A stretch of DNA of 64,000 bases. It comes from Sphingobacteriaceae bacterium. Lineage in GTDB: Bacteria > Bacteroidota > Bacteroidia > Sphingobacteriales > Sphingobacteriaceae. The position numbers and the translations under genes were made by a program. Positions 24,805 to 33,633 of the stretch are shown in pieces. The DNA lies in the NCBI GenBank assembly GCA_017745075.1, contig JAGIAD010000002.1:124001-188000 (forward strand). The letters run 5' to 3'. The notes under the pieces are model-generated. The model was not told the origin of the DNA. It saw only the letters and a program-made list of their open reading frames with translations, and searched no databases. Numbering within the stretch: the stretch's first letter is position 1; every line of letters begins with the position of its first letter.

Positions 24805-27426
24805 ATGGGCAATTACGTAATTGGTTTTCAGGAAATCGACAGGTCGGATATTTTAAAAGTTGGTGGCAAAGGCGCCAATTTGGGTGCACTATCGAAAATT
24901 AAAGGTATAGCAGTGCCTGATGGTTTTTGCATCAGCACCGGAGTTTACAGGAAGCTTATCGAAAACGATCAAACTATTAAAACTTTATTGGATCAGTTGA
25001 CCAACCTTAAAGCAGAAGATCGCACTGCGATTGCTGAAATCGGTTCAAAAATCCGGGCTGCTGTAGAAAATATAGCAATCCCCAAAGATATTACCGGAGA
25101 AATTGAGATTTATCTTAATCAATATGATGAAAATGAGTCGTTTGCTGTAAGGTCGAGCGCCACAGCAGAAGATTTGCCTAATGCATCATTTGCCGGTCAG
25201 CAGGATACCTATTTGAATATCGTGGGCAAACAGGCTATTTTGAAGCACATCAGTAAGTGCTGGGCTTCGTTGTTTACCGATCGTGCCATCATTTACCGTA
25301 TTCAGAACGGCTTTGATCACCATAAGGTTCAACTTTCTGTTGTAGTACAGAAAATGATTTCTGCTGAAGCGGCAGGAATTATGTTTACAGCCGATCCCGT
25401 TACCGGTAACCGCAAAGTGTTATCCATTGATGCCAGTTTCGGCCTAGGCGAAGCTATGGTTTCGGGTTTGGTTAATGCCGATAATTATCAGGTTTGCGAT
25501 GGTAAGATTACTGATAAGAAAATACCGGCCAAGAAACTGGCCATTTGTTCAGTGAAAGACGGAGGAACAAAAGTACAGGAACTCTCACCAGAACTGCAGA
25601 CTAGGCAAGTACTTCCCGATAACCAAATTTTACAGCTTGAAGCACTAGGGAGAAAAATTGAAGCACATTTCGGTAGTCCGCAAGATATCGAATGGTGCCG
25701 TATAAATAATACTTTTTATATCGTTCAGAGCAGACCAATTACTACTTTATACCCGGTGCCCGAAGCAGGCGATAAAGAAAAACATGTTTATATTTCTGTT
25801 GGCCACCAGCAAATGATGACCGACCCGATGAAACCTCTTGGATTATCTTTATGGCAATTAAGAGCTGCCAGGCCTATGTATAAAGCTGGTGGAAGATTAT
25901 TTGTAGATGTTATAGATAGTCTTGTTACCGCTACAGGAAGAAAAAATTTACTGGAAGCCATGGAGCAGCACGATCCGCTGATCAAAGATGCATTGGTTAC
26001 CATAATTGAAAGGAAAGGTTTTATAAAATCGCTGCCTGATGATGAAGAAAGCGTTTTAATTGTTAAAAGTACAAAAGGCTTATCCGCCGCCGAAATTTTG
26101 GCTCAGGTAGGAAAAGACCCCGAAATTGTTTCTGAGCTGATTAAACAGAGCGAAGAATCAATAGAAATATTGAAACAGAATATACAAACGAAATCAGGGC
26201 CGGAGCTATTTGACTTTATTATGGAAGACATTGAGCTATCGAAAAAGATGGCGTTTGATTCGAAACATATCAACGTAATCATTGCAGTAATGAATGCTGC
26301 ATCCTGGATCAATGAAAAGATGGGCAAGTGGTTGGGTGAAAAAAATGTATCAGATATACTTTCACAATCCGTACCAAATAACATCACATCCGAAATGGGA
26401 CTGGCACTACTCGATGTAGCAGATGCTATCCGGCCTTTCCCTGAAATTATCAATTATTTACAGGAGGTTAAAGACGATCGGTTTTTAGAAGAGTTACCAC
26501 GGTTTAATGGCGGAGCAACGGTTAAAGATGCCGTTGAAAGCTACCTAAACAGGTATGGCATGCGCTGTGCAGGCGAAATTGATATTACCAATACCCGTTG
26601 GGGAGAAAAACCGTCGATATTGATCCCGATCGTACTCAGCAATATCAAAAACTTTGAACCTTATGCCGGTAAACAGAAGTTCGATCAGGGAAGGGCACAG
26701 GCCTTAAAAAAAGAAAAAGAATTATTGGATAAGCTCGCGGTTTTACCTGAGGCCGAACAAAAAATAGGGGAAACAAAGGAGATGATCAGCCTGCTACGCA
26801 ATTTTGCAGGTTATCGCGAATACCCTAAGTATGCGATTGTTAGCCGGTTTTACGTGTATAAACAAGCCTTGATAAAAGAAGCCGAAAAATTAGTAGAGGC
26901 TGGGGTGATTGATGAAAAAGAAACTGTTTATTACCTCACATTTAATGAGCTGAAGGAATTAGTGGCTACACATAAGCCCGATAAAAAGCTTATTGCCCAG
27001 CGAAAAGAAGAACACCACTTGTTTGAAAAACTTAATCCACCGCGTGTAATCACATCCGATGGTGAAATTATTTCAGGCAGATACCATCATCAACACCTTC
27101 CGGACGGTGCTATTGTTGGTTTAGCGGTTTCATCGGGTGTGATAGAAGGACGTGCACGTGTAATTTTAAATATAGAAAGTGCTGATCTCGAAGATGGAGA
27201 TATATTGGTAACCACCTTTACCGATCCCAGCTGGACCCCATTATTTGTATCTGTTAAGGGCCTGATTACCGAAGTTGGCGGCCTGATGACCCATGGGGCT
27301 GTTATTGCGCGCGAATACGGTTTGCCAGCAGTTGTAGGTGTAGAAAATGCTACTAAACTCATCAAAGATGGGCAGCGCATCAGGGTGAATGGAACAGATG
27401 GATATGTAGAGATACTGGAGAGCTAA
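24805..27426 (+). CDS. rph: Rifampin phosphotransferase
   Basis: An 873-aa dikinase-like enzyme that inactivates rifamycins by moving the beta-phosphate of ATP onto the ansa-chain hydroxyl. The order is ATP-grasp domain (about 1-320; VGGKGANLGAL, FAVRSSATAEDLP, DIEWC, VQSRPITTLYP), rifamycin-binding domain (about 330-750; HQQMMTDPMKPLGLS and YGMRCAGEIDITNTRW, which closely resemble the characterised Listeria enzyme as I recall it), and a swivelling His domain with the phosphohistidine at H830 (LMTHGAVIAREYG). Length agrees with the family. Phosphoenolpyruvate synthase is the main alternative, but the middle domain speaks against it. Single gene with its own promoter; no other resistance genes nearby. 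Substrate is inferred from similarity, not tested. Confidence 0.9.
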   Translation: MGNYVIGFQEIDRSDILKVGGKGANLGALSKIKGIAVPDGFCISTGVYRKLIENDQTIKTLLDQLTNLKAEDRTAIAEIGSKIRAAVENIAIPKDITGEIEIYLNQYDENESFAVRSSATAEDLPNASFAGQQDTYLNIVGKQAILKHISKCWASLFTDRAIIYRIQNGFDHHKVQLSVVVQKMISAEAAGIMFTADPVTGNRKVLSIDASFGLGEAMVSGLVNADNYQVCDGKITDKKIPAKKLAICSVKDGGTKVQELSPELQTRQVLPDNQILQLEALGRKIEAHFGSPQDIEWCRINNTFYIVQSRPITTLYPVPEAGDKEKHVYISVGHQQMMTDPMKPLGLSLWQLRAARPMYKAGGRLFVDVIDSLVTATGRKNLLEAMEQHDPLIKDALVTIIERKGFIKSLPDDEESVLIVKSTKGLSAAEILAQVGKDPEIVSELIKQSEESIEILKQNIQTKSGPELFDFIMEDIELSKKMAFDSKHINVIIAVMNAASWINEKMGKWLGEKNVSDILSQSVPNNITSEMGLALLDVADAIRPFPEIINYLQEVKDDRFLEELPRFNGGATVKDAVESYLNRYGMRCAGEIDITNTRWGEKPSILIPIVLSNIKNFEPYAGKQKFDQGRAQALKKEKELLDKLAVLPEAEQKIGETKEMISLLRNFAGYREYPKYAIVSRFYVYKQALIKEAEKLVEAGVIDEKETVYYLTFNELKELVATHKPDKKLIAQRKEEHHLFEKLNPPRVITSDGEIISGRYHHQHLPDGAIVGLAVSSGVIEGRARVILNIESADLEDGDILVTTFTDPSWTPLFVSVKGLITEVGGLMTHGAVIAREYGLPAVVGVENATKLIKDGQRIRVNGTDGYVEILES

Positions 27427-27628
27427 ATTAATTAAGCAGACAGTTAAAAATGTAGTTAAGTCAGATTGCGGTGCCGGAGGTCAGAAGGTAAAGCGTAGCA
27501 ATAACCCTCAGTTTTATGCTCTTTGTTCTTATCTCCGCACCTTTTGGGGTAAAAGCCTGTTATTTGTATCACGATTAATACCAATCGTTTGCTAAAACAG
27601 CAGTATTTTTACCTCAAGATTAACTAAC

Positions 27629-29764
27629 ATGATGAATAAATATTGGCTTACTGTAACGGCTTGTACTTTGGCCATTACAGCAAATGCTCAGCAAAAAGCT
27701 TTAACCGCTAGCGATTATGAAAAAGCGGAAAGTTTTATGAGCTACAACACAGCAAAGTATGTAGATCATGCCAGCGTGCAACCCAACTGGCTCGATGATG
27801 ATAAATTTTGGTATAACACTAAAACCAATGGTACCGAACAGACTTTCCTGGTAGATCCTGCAAAAAAAACCAAAACACCAACAACAGATTTTAAAACTGG
27901 CACAATGCCATCGCGACGCATGGGCGACCGTAATGAGGTATTATCGCCCGATGGAAAAAAAGCCATTTTTATTAAAGATTATAATCTTTTTGTGAGAGAT
28001 GTGGCTTCTAATAGATTAACGCAGCTTACCACCGATGGGATTAAAGATTATGGATATGCTACCGATAACGCAGGCTGGAGACACAGCGATGCCCCGATTT
28101 TACGTTGGTCACCCGATTCAAAAAAGATAGCCACCTTTCAGCAGGATCAAAGAAATTCAAAAGACATGTACCTGGTAACCACTAATGTGGGGGCGCCGGT
28201 ATTAAAAGCCTGGAAATACCCTTTGCCTGGTGATAAACAGATCGCGACCATCAGAAGGGTGATCATTGATGTAGAAAACCCAAAAGTAATTTCACTTAAC
28301 ATTCCTGCTGACCCGCACCGTGCAACACTGAGCGATGATATATCAAGCAGTGGTACTTTTGATGATATCGATTGGAAAGCCGACGGCTCGGAAGTAGCTT
28401 TTCTATCTACCTCACGCGATCATAAAAATGAAAAATTCCGTATTGCCAACGCCACAACAGGCGCTGTAAGGGAAGTTTTTGAAGAAACTATAAAAACACA
28501 ATACGAGTCGGGTCAGGGTGCCATCAACTGGCGTTATCTTCCTGCTTCGAAAGAAATTATCTGGTATTCAGAAAGAGATAACTGGGGGCATTTGTATTTA
28601 TATGACTCTGCTAACGGAAAATTGAAAAACCAGATCACCAAAGGCGATTTTGTGGTTTCGCGTTTGGTTAAAGTAGATGAAAAAACACGTACGCTTTATT
28701 TCTTTGCCAATGGCCGCGAAAAAGGAAATCCTTATTTCAGTTACCTGTATAAAATTGGTTTCGATGGAAAAAATTTAACCCTTTTAACCCCAGAAACCGG
28801 TAACCACCAGGTTGTATTTTCTCCATCTTTCAAATACTTTGTAGACAGTTACTCGCAGCCGGATGTTCCGCCGGTTACCGTATTAAGAAGCATAGACGGA
28901 AAACTGATCAATACTTTAGAAAAAACGGATGTTTCCAGGTTAGCTGCTACAGGCTGGAAAGCGCCAACTCCGGTGTCGGTTAAAGCCAAGGATGGCAAGA
29001 CCGATATCTATGGGCTGGTTTTTACACCAACAAAAATGGATGCCAACCAGAAATGTCCTGTTATTGATTATATTTATCCAGGTCCGCAGGGCGGTAGTGT
29101 AGGCAGCTGGTCTTTTGCGGCCTCGCGCGGCGATAACCAGGCCTTGGCCGAGCTGGGCTTTATCGTTGTGGTAATAGAGGGAACCAGCAATCCCGACCGT
29201 TCTAAAAGTTTCCATGATATGAGTTATGGTAATATGGCCGAGAATACTTTACCTGATCAGATTGCAGCCATCAGACAACTTTCTGCAAAATATCCTATGG
29301 ATACGACAAAAGTAGGTATATGGGGGCATTCGGGCGGTGGTTTTGCCACTGCTACAGCAATGTTCCGATATCCAGATTTCTTTAAAGTAGGCATTTCGGA
29401 ATCGGGAAACCACGACAACAGAAATTACGAGGACGATTGGGGCGAACGCTATAACGGCCTTGTAGAAAATTCAGATTACGAAGCACAGGCGAATCAAAAT
29501 TATGCTAAAAATTTAAAAGGAAAACTGATGTTGGTTCATGGATTGATGGACGATAATGTGCCACCATACAATACGCTCTTGGTAGTAGAGGCGCTTGAAA
29601 AAGCAAACAAGTCATTCGACCTGGTTATTTTTCCAAACAGCGCCCACGGGTATGGTGCTTACTCACCTTATATGATGCGCCGCCGATGGGATTACTTTGT
29701 ACAAAACCTTTTGGGTGCAGAAGCACCTAAAGATTACCAGATGAAAGGCGCCACAGCAAGATAA
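27629..29764 (+). CDS. S9 family peptidase (dipeptidyl peptidase IV type)
   Basis: A 711-aa periplasmic serine peptidase (signal about 1-20, ending NANAQ). The DPP-IV-type beta-propeller spans about 80-430 (DGKKAIFIKDYNLFVRD, then ILRWSPDSKKIATFQQD). The C-terminal alpha/beta-hydrolase domain has the nucleophile in GHSGGG (S568), the acid in GLMDDNV (D641/D642) and the histidine in NSAHGYG (H673). Members cleave dipeptides, often Xaa-Pro, from the N-terminus of peptides; the specificity of this one is unknown. Two ATGs in tandem at 27629 and 27632 are equivalent starts. Alone on its transcript, followed by an interspersed palindromic repeat. Confidence 0.9.
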   Translation: MMNKYWLTVTACTLAITANAQQKALTASDYEKAESFMSYNTAKYVDHASVQPNWLDDDKFWYNTKTNGTEQTFLVDPAKKTKTPTTDFKTGTMPSRRMGDRNEVLSPDGKKAIFIKDYNLFVRDVASNRLTQLTTDGIKDYGYATDNAGWRHSDAPILRWSPDSKKIATFQQDQRNSKDMYLVTTNVGAPVLKAWKYPLPGDKQIATIRRVIIDVENPKVISLNIPADPHRATLSDDISSSGTFDDIDWKADGSEVAFLSTSRDHKNEKFRIANATTGAVREVFEETIKTQYESGQGAINWRYLPASKEIIWYSERDNWGHLYLYDSANGKLKNQITKGDFVVSRLVKVDEKTRTLYFFANGREKGNPYFSYLYKIGFDGKNLTLLTPETGNHQVVFSPSFKYFVDSYSQPDVPPVTVLRSIDGKLINTLEKTDVSRLAATGWKAPTPVSVKAKDGKTDIYGLVFTPTKMDANQKCPVIDYIYPGPQGGSVGSWSFAASRGDNQALAELGFIVVVIEGTSNPDRSKSFHDMSYGNMAENTLPDQIAAIRQLSAKYPMDTTKVGIWGHSGGGFATATAMFRYPDFFKVGISESGNHDNRNYEDDWGERYNGLVENSDYEAQANQNYAKNLKGKLMLVHGLMDDNVPPYNTLLVVEALEKANKSFDLVIFPNSAHGYGAYSPYMMRRRWDYFVQNLLGAEAPKDYQMKGATAR

Positions 29765-29789
29765 TGTGGGTGAGGGCCCTTTCCGGGAT

Positions 29790-29903
29790 CGTCATTTCGA
29801 GCGGAGCCGATAGCTATCGGGTGCAACGCAGTCGAGGAATCTATATAGGCAGATTTCTCCATTTCGCTGCCGGCAAAACCAGTTGGCTCCAGTCGGAATG
29901 ACG
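29790..29903. repeat. Interspersed palindromic repeat (114 bp)
   Basis: The ends are near-inverse: CGTCATTTCGAGCGGAGCC (29790-29808) and GGCTCCAGTCGGAATGACG (29885-29903). Inside are a perfect 14-bp palindrome CCGATAGCTATCGG (29807-29820) and the pair GGAATCT/AGATTTCT. Elements with GTCATTTCGA and TCGGAATGACG ends are scattered in Sphingobacteriaceae genomes; a partial copy lies at 32752-32797. Located between two same-strand genes; no coding. Confidence 0.75.
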
Positions 29904-29958
29904 ATTCTTCTTTAGAAACAATACCAGCTACCAGTGGTTTAATGTATAAATATTAATC

Positions 29959-30630
29959 ATGGGAAAAACCAGGGATCAGAATAATGTAATCATAACCGGA
30001 GCTACGGGCATGGTTGGCGAAGGTGTATTGATGCAATGCCTAAACATTACTGAAATTAATAGCGTATTAGTTGTTAACCGCAAACCTTGCGGTTATAGCC
30101 ATCCAAAGCTAAAGGAAATTATCCATCCTGATTTTTTCGATTTTACGGCAATAGAAAATCAGTTAACAGGTTATAATGCCTGCTTTTTTTGTTTGGGCAT
30201 TACTTCGGTGGGTGTTGATCAGGAAACCTATTATAAAATGACCTATACACTTACCATGCACGTTGCACAAACCCTGAGCAGGCTCAATAGCGATATGACT
30301 TTTTGCTATGTTTCTGGCGGGGGAACGAATGAGCATAGCCGTTTAAAATGGGCACAGGTAAAAGGCAAAACGGAAAGCGATTTAACAAAACTGCCTTTCG
30401 CCCAGGTTTTTAATTTCCGACCGGGTTTTATCAAGCCGCTAACGGACCAAAAATATGCGCATAAATTCTATAAATACATCAACTGGTTATTTCCTATCGG
30501 TAGAGCGGTTTACCCAAGTGGTTTCTGTACCATGGCCGAGCTGGCACAGGCGATGATCAATACCTTGAGCCATCATGGTGAAAGGCGGGTTTTGGAAGGC
30601 AAAGATATCATCGCTTTAGCTAAAGAATAA
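29959..30630 (+). CDS. NAD(P)-binding Rossmann-fold protein (epimerase/HTATIP2-like)
   Basis: A 223-aa cytoplasmic protein with an N-terminal dinucleotide-binding loop (IITGATGMVGEG, G14-x-x-G17-x-x-G20), as in atypical short-chain dehydrogenases and NAD(P)H-binding epimerase-like proteins. There is a YVSGGGT strand about residue 115-121 and VFNFRPGFIKP near 152-162, typical of the extended-SDR fold, but no clear YxxxK. The reaction is unknown. Stands alone between the S9 peptidase and a convergent M57 gene, followed by a hairpin. Confidence 0.75.
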   Translation: MGKTRDQNNVIITGATGMVGEGVLMQCLNITEINSVLVVNRKPCGYSHPKLKEIIHPDFFDFTAIENQLTGYNACFFCLGITSVGVDQETYYKMTYTLTMHVAQTLSRLNSDMTFCYVSGGGTNEHSRLKWAQVKGKTESDLTKLPFAQVFNFRPGFIKPLTDQKYAHKFYKYINWLFPIGRAVYPSGFCTMAELAQAMINTLSHHGERRVLEGKDIIALAKE

Positions 30631-30657
30631 GCTCAGATACGTTTTAAGTATCCGAGC
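30631..30657. terminator. Hairpin between the convergent epimerase-like and M57 genes
   Basis: GCTCAGATAC (30631-30640) pairs with GTATCCGAGC (30648-30657) apart from one mismatch, with a seven-base loop. It follows the stop codon directly. There is no strong T-tract, so termination is likely but not certain. Confidence 0.45.
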
Positions 30658-30711
30658 TCATCTTCAGCCGGTTAAGGATTTAGTTTAGGTTAATTGATTA
30701 TTATTTTGGGT

Positions 30712-31473
30712 TTAATATAATACAGCGGTTGCGTCTTTATCTTTTTGTGATAATACGGTTGCACCTGAACCACATTGCCCACCGTTCATAAGCGACTGGG
30801 AATCTGTTCCGGTAACACCAGGAACATTTGTTGCAGTTGATTCTCCCTGTGCTGCCCAGTTGGTATGCCTGAAAGAAATACAGTGACCGAATTCATGGCA
30901 AATGGTTCTGGCACGTTGAGCAAACGAATTACCCGCAATATAGCTTTTGTTGATTTTGATTAAAGCACCTGCACTTCCACCGGATGGGAATTGGCCCTGA
31001 CCACAAACACCCGACCCTAGATTTTCATCTTTGATCAAAATGTCGTAAGGAGCAGCAGTTACGATATTAAAGCGTAGCGTAGAACCAGCTACACCATTCC
31101 ATTGTGCAATTGCACTATTGATTTCACTGCTCATAGATGTCATAGATGCATCTACAAAAACCCTGATGTTTAACTTATTGGTGCTGTTTACAATGCTTCC
31201 GGTATAATACTGCTCGGTTTTTGGTCCGGCAGCACTAGCCGGGATATTCATGTTTTTGGGAAATATAATATCTTCTTCAACGATATATTCATTTCCGTTA
31301 TCTACAATACTTGATTCAGGGAATCCTAGATTTTTAATGTGCAGTAAAACCTTATCGGCATTTTTAACAGTTTCTTGTGGTTCTGGTGTTGATGTTTCCT
31401 GGTTTTTTTTACATGCTGCAATTGCTACTGCAACCATCGCTACAACAGCGATTTTTTTTAGGTTTTGTTTCAT
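30712..31473 (-). CDS. M57 family metalloprotease, lipoprotein
   Basis: A 253-aa protein exported as a lipoprotein (lipobox AIAAC, C21, followed by KK). The zinc site is HEFGHCISFRH: H193, E194, H197 and the third ligand H203, the extended HExxHxxxxxH pattern of metzincin-like enzymes; the CHEFGHxxSFRHTNW context is that of peptidase M57, a mostly Bacteroidota family of dual-action metallopeptidases. Four cysteines near the active site and the C-terminus suggest disulphides. Substrate unknown. Single gene; a palindrome overlaps its likely promoter. Confidence 0.85.
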   Translation of the reverse strand: MKQNLKKIAVVAMVAVAIAACKKNQETSTPEPQETVKNADKVLLHIKNLGFPESSIVDNGNEYIVEEDIIFPKNMNIPASAAGPKTEQYYTGSIVNSTNKLNIRVFVDASMTSMSSEINSAIAQWNGVAGSTLRFNIVTAAPYDILIKDENLGSGVCGQGQFPSGGSAGALIKINKSYIAGNSFAQRARTICHEFGHCISFRHTNWAAQGESTATNVPGVTGTDSQSLMNGGQCGSGATVLSQKDKDATAVLY

Positions 31474-31821
31474 TGGATAATAGGTTAGTTAATCCTTAAG
31501 AGCTGATGAACAAATGTAACAGAACGTGTTACATAAATTTTGGGCGAACTGCGAATTTTACACGAAAACTTAATTTGTATGCTTTGTGGCTGTTTAAATC
31601 TATTGTTGTATTTAAAAAATTACATGAACAGTCTGTTTTTTAGATGCGCCTTTAAATTAAACTCGAGCTGCAACATATTTTATTGATAGGATTAAATGCA
31701 TTTCTCAGCCATTACAGAATCAATTCTAACCTGAATAAAAAATATTTTTTATTTGAATTTTACACTGCCATAGGGTTGTCAGTAACCTGTGTTTTCTTTG
31801 TTTAACTAAAAACAAAAAGCT
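31474..31821. other. Divergent promoter region, M57 protease / DinB-like gene
   Basis: 348 bp, A+T-rich, no open frame. It contains the palindrome and -7 box of the M57 gene (31511-31533). For the DinB-like gene the best candidates are the T-rich stretches near 31790-31800, without a full consensus. Confidence 0.5.
31511..31533 (-). promoter_or_regulatory. Operator-like palindrome overlapping the -7 box of the M57 gene
   Basis: TGTAACA (31515-31521) and TGTTACA (31527-31533) form a perfect 7-bp inverted repeat with a five-base centre. On the minus strand the outer half continues into TACATTTG (31518-31511), which matches the -7 consensus TAnnTTTG and lies about 40 bases before the M57 start. 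A repressor bound here would cover the promoter. Confidence 0.45.
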
Positions 31822-32346
31822 ATGATACAGGAACAATTATCTGCAGAAACAATGGAAGAAACTTCCCTTGTGTATTTAATGAAGAATTATGCAAACTACA
31901 ATTTCTGGGCAAATTTAACCCTGGTAAATTGGTTAAAAACACATCCTGAGGCATTATTGGAGCAAGAAGTGTTATCGAGTTTTAAGAGTGTAAAACTAAC
32001 CCTTGCGCATATCTTACAGGCGCAGGAATATTGGTATTCTATTCTAACTAAAACAGAATTTGAATTTAGGGAATACGGGAGTTTAAATGATATTTTTGAT
32101 TCCCTGTTAAAACAGTCAGAAAACCTTGCTATTTATATTACCGCAATCGGAGAAGATAGATTTAATGAAAAAACAGAAATTCAAAGCCCCTGGTTTACAT
32201 CTGATTTTGAGAATTTCGAATATGTACTGCATGTTTTTAACCACAGTACTTATCATCGCGGTCAAATCATTACCATTTGCCATAATCTGGGGATAACTGG
32301 TGCTCCTATGACAGATTATAACTTTTATAATGTAGTGGCGAAATAA
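31822..32346 (+). CDS. DinB-like metal-binding protein
   Basis: A 174-aa four-helix-bundle protein of the DinB/YfiT family. The three expected metal ligands are visible: H63 in LAHILQAQEYW and H141/H145 in NHSTYHRGQI. Family members bind a divalent metal; some are thiol-dependent S-transferases, but most are uncharacterised. Single gene ended by a strong hairpin. The link to DNA damage is only historical in the family name, so no function is claimed. Confidence 0.85.
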   Translation: MIQEQLSAETMEETSLVYLMKNYANYNFWANLTLVNWLKTHPEALLEQEVLSSFKSVKLTLAHILQAQEYWYSILTKTEFEFREYGSLNDIFDSLLKQSENLAIYITAIGEDRFNEKTEIQSPWFTSDFENFEYVLHVFNHSTYHRGQIITICHNLGITGAPMTDYNFYNVVAK

Positions 32347-32364
32347 AATATGATTAATGAAGAT

Positions 32365-32411
32365 GGCTTGTCAGAAACCCTGTTTCAATCTGGTCTCCTG
32401 ACAAGCCCTTT
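32365..32411 (+). terminator. Terminator after the DinB-like gene
   Basis: GGCTTGTCAG (32365-32374) pairs perfectly with CTGACAAGCC (32398-32407) around a 23-base loop, followed by CTTTT. It lies between this gene and the convergent small gene at 32433. Confidence 0.7.
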
Positions 32412-32432
32412 TGATGCATTCAGTTGCATTAA

Positions 32433-32612
32433 TTATTTTTTATTATCGTATTTTCTTTGATTATCCTTATTGGAAGTTTGATCTGACCTTTGGCCGCCGC
32501 CATTGGTAATTCCCTGGATTTTTTTATCTGTTTTAACATCGTGGTTAGTTCTGTCGGCGATTGAACTGCCCTGAACTGTAGGATTGTTTTTTGGTGTGCC
32601 CGTATTTTTCAT
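32433..32612 (-). CDS. Small hydrophilic protein, 59 aa
   Basis: A short frame from an ATG at 32612 to TAA at 32433. The product is strongly hydrophilic (Asn, Lys, Asp, Gln-rich), without signal or membrane segment, with a GGG in the middle (ITNGGGQRSDQTSN) and lysine-rich ends; it is probably disordered. I do not recognise it by name. Its sense codon use fits a gene, and it is placed tail-to-tail with the DinB-like gene before a terminator. Short proteins of this composition are widespread in Sphingobacteriaceae, sometimes tied to stress; that is speculative. Confidence 0.5.
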   Translation of the reverse strand: MKNTGTPKNNPTVQGSSIADRTNHDVKTDKKIQGITNGGGQRSDQTSNKDNQRKYDNKK

Positions 32613-32861
32613 AACGCAAGGATTTGGTAAATAAATAGCAGAGCGCTATAAAAACAACCAATGTAAGATTGGATATGTTTTGGTTTTTTTGAATTAGGTT
32701 TAAATCGATTAATCCTTATTTCAAACCAAATGCCCGGCGAAGCCCCATCTAATTAAATAGACCTCTCTGTTTCGCTGCGCTTCGGTCGGGATGACGAATG
32801 CGTGGAAATCAGTGAAAAATTGCGAATAACCACCAAAATGAAATGGTGACGGCTAAAAAAA
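32613..32861. other. Intergenic stretch with a partial interspersed repeat
   Basis: No open frame. Holds the presumed promoter of the 59-aa gene and, at 32752-32797, a half copy of the palindromic repeat seen at 29790 (TTTCGCTGCGCTTCGG, then TCGGGATGACG). Confidence 0.45.
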
Positions 32862-32935
32862 TGGCTATCAACCATTGGCCAATAAACTACTAATGAACCA
32901 ATGGCTAATGACTAATAAACCAATGACCAATCTAA
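32862..32935. repeat. Degenerate short tandem repeats (CCAATGRCNAAT type)
   Basis: Units such as AACCATTGGCCAATAAAC, AACCAATGGCTAATGAC and AACCAATGACCAATC follow one another just before the end of the methyltransferase gene. About four to five imperfect copies of a ~12-16-bp unit with CCAAT/CAATG cores. Not coding; function unknown. Confidence 0.5.
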
Positions 32936-33633
32936 TACAGCAAAAATATAGTAGGCTGTTTATGAAGGTCTATAGTTTCTTTACGCCAGTTATAAACACT
33001 CTGGGTTTTAATAAATTCATCCGGAGCAGTAAGGTTACTGGCCACACAAACCTGTGTATTGGGTTTGCAACTTTTTAAAACCTCTTCAAAAAGCTGGTTA
33101 TTGCGGAACGGTGTCTCGATAAAAATCTGGGTTTGTTTATAACGGCTGGCCGATACATCGAGATCTTTGATCCTCTTGGTACGTTGTTCCTTATCAATGG
33201 GCAAATATCCCCAGAATGCGAAACTCTGTCCGTTAAAACCAGATGCCATTAAAGCCAGTAAAATCGAGCTTGGTCCTACCAGCGGAACTACTTTAATACC
33301 GCATTTATGCGCTTCAGCCACAATATCAGCTCCCGGATCGGCAATACCCGGGCAACCCGCTTCACTCATTAAGCCTACGTCTTTTCCAGCAGTTAGCTCT
33401 GTAAAAAACTGACCTAAATCTTTCCGGTTATGTTTACCGTAATCGTGCACGATTAAATCTTTCTGAGGGGTTTTTAAACCGGCCTCTTTTAAGAAGCGGC
33501 GGGCTGTTTTACTGTTTTCTACAATGTAAGTATCAATCTGGTTAATGGTATCAACCAGGTAAGGAGTAAAAGTTTTGTGTGCTACCTCTTCGGCCAATGG
33601 TACGGGAATAAGGTATAAAGTGCCTTTTTGCAT
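32932..33633 (-). CDS. RsmI-like SAM-dependent methyltransferase (tetrapyrrole methylase family)
   Basis: A 233-aa cytoplasmic methyltransferase related to RsmI, which methylates the ribose of C1402 in 16S rRNA. Landmarks: the N-terminal LYLIPVPL, the GLMSEAGCPGIADPG loop, and VVPLVGPSSILLALMASGFNGQSFAFWGYLP, all diagnostic of the RsmI/tetrapyrrole methylase fold. It is shorter than classical RsmI (about 280 aa), lacking the C-terminal extension; Bacteroidota often carry both, so the target of this short paralogue is uncertain. I start at the ATG at 33633; the 30 codons upstream are Cys- and Tyr-rich and do not fit the family. Confidence 0.8.
   Translation of the reverse strand: MQKGTLYLIPVPLAEEVAHKTFTPYLVDTINQIDTYIVENSKTARRFLKEAGLKTPQKDLIVHDYGKHNRKDLGQFFTELTAGKDVGLMSEAGCPGIADPGADIVAEAHKCGIKVVPLVGPSSILLALMASGFNGQSFAFWGYLPIDKEQRTKRIKDLDVSASRYKQTQIFIETPFRNNQLFEEVLKSCKPNTQVCVASNLTAPDEFIKTQSVYNWRKETIDLHKQPTIFLLY

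Noticed and set aside
27470..27550. Possible terminator after the rifampin phosphotransferase (GGTGCCGGAG pairing with CTCCGCACC)
   Set aside because: The loop would be about 60 bases and the stem has a bulge; too weak to call.
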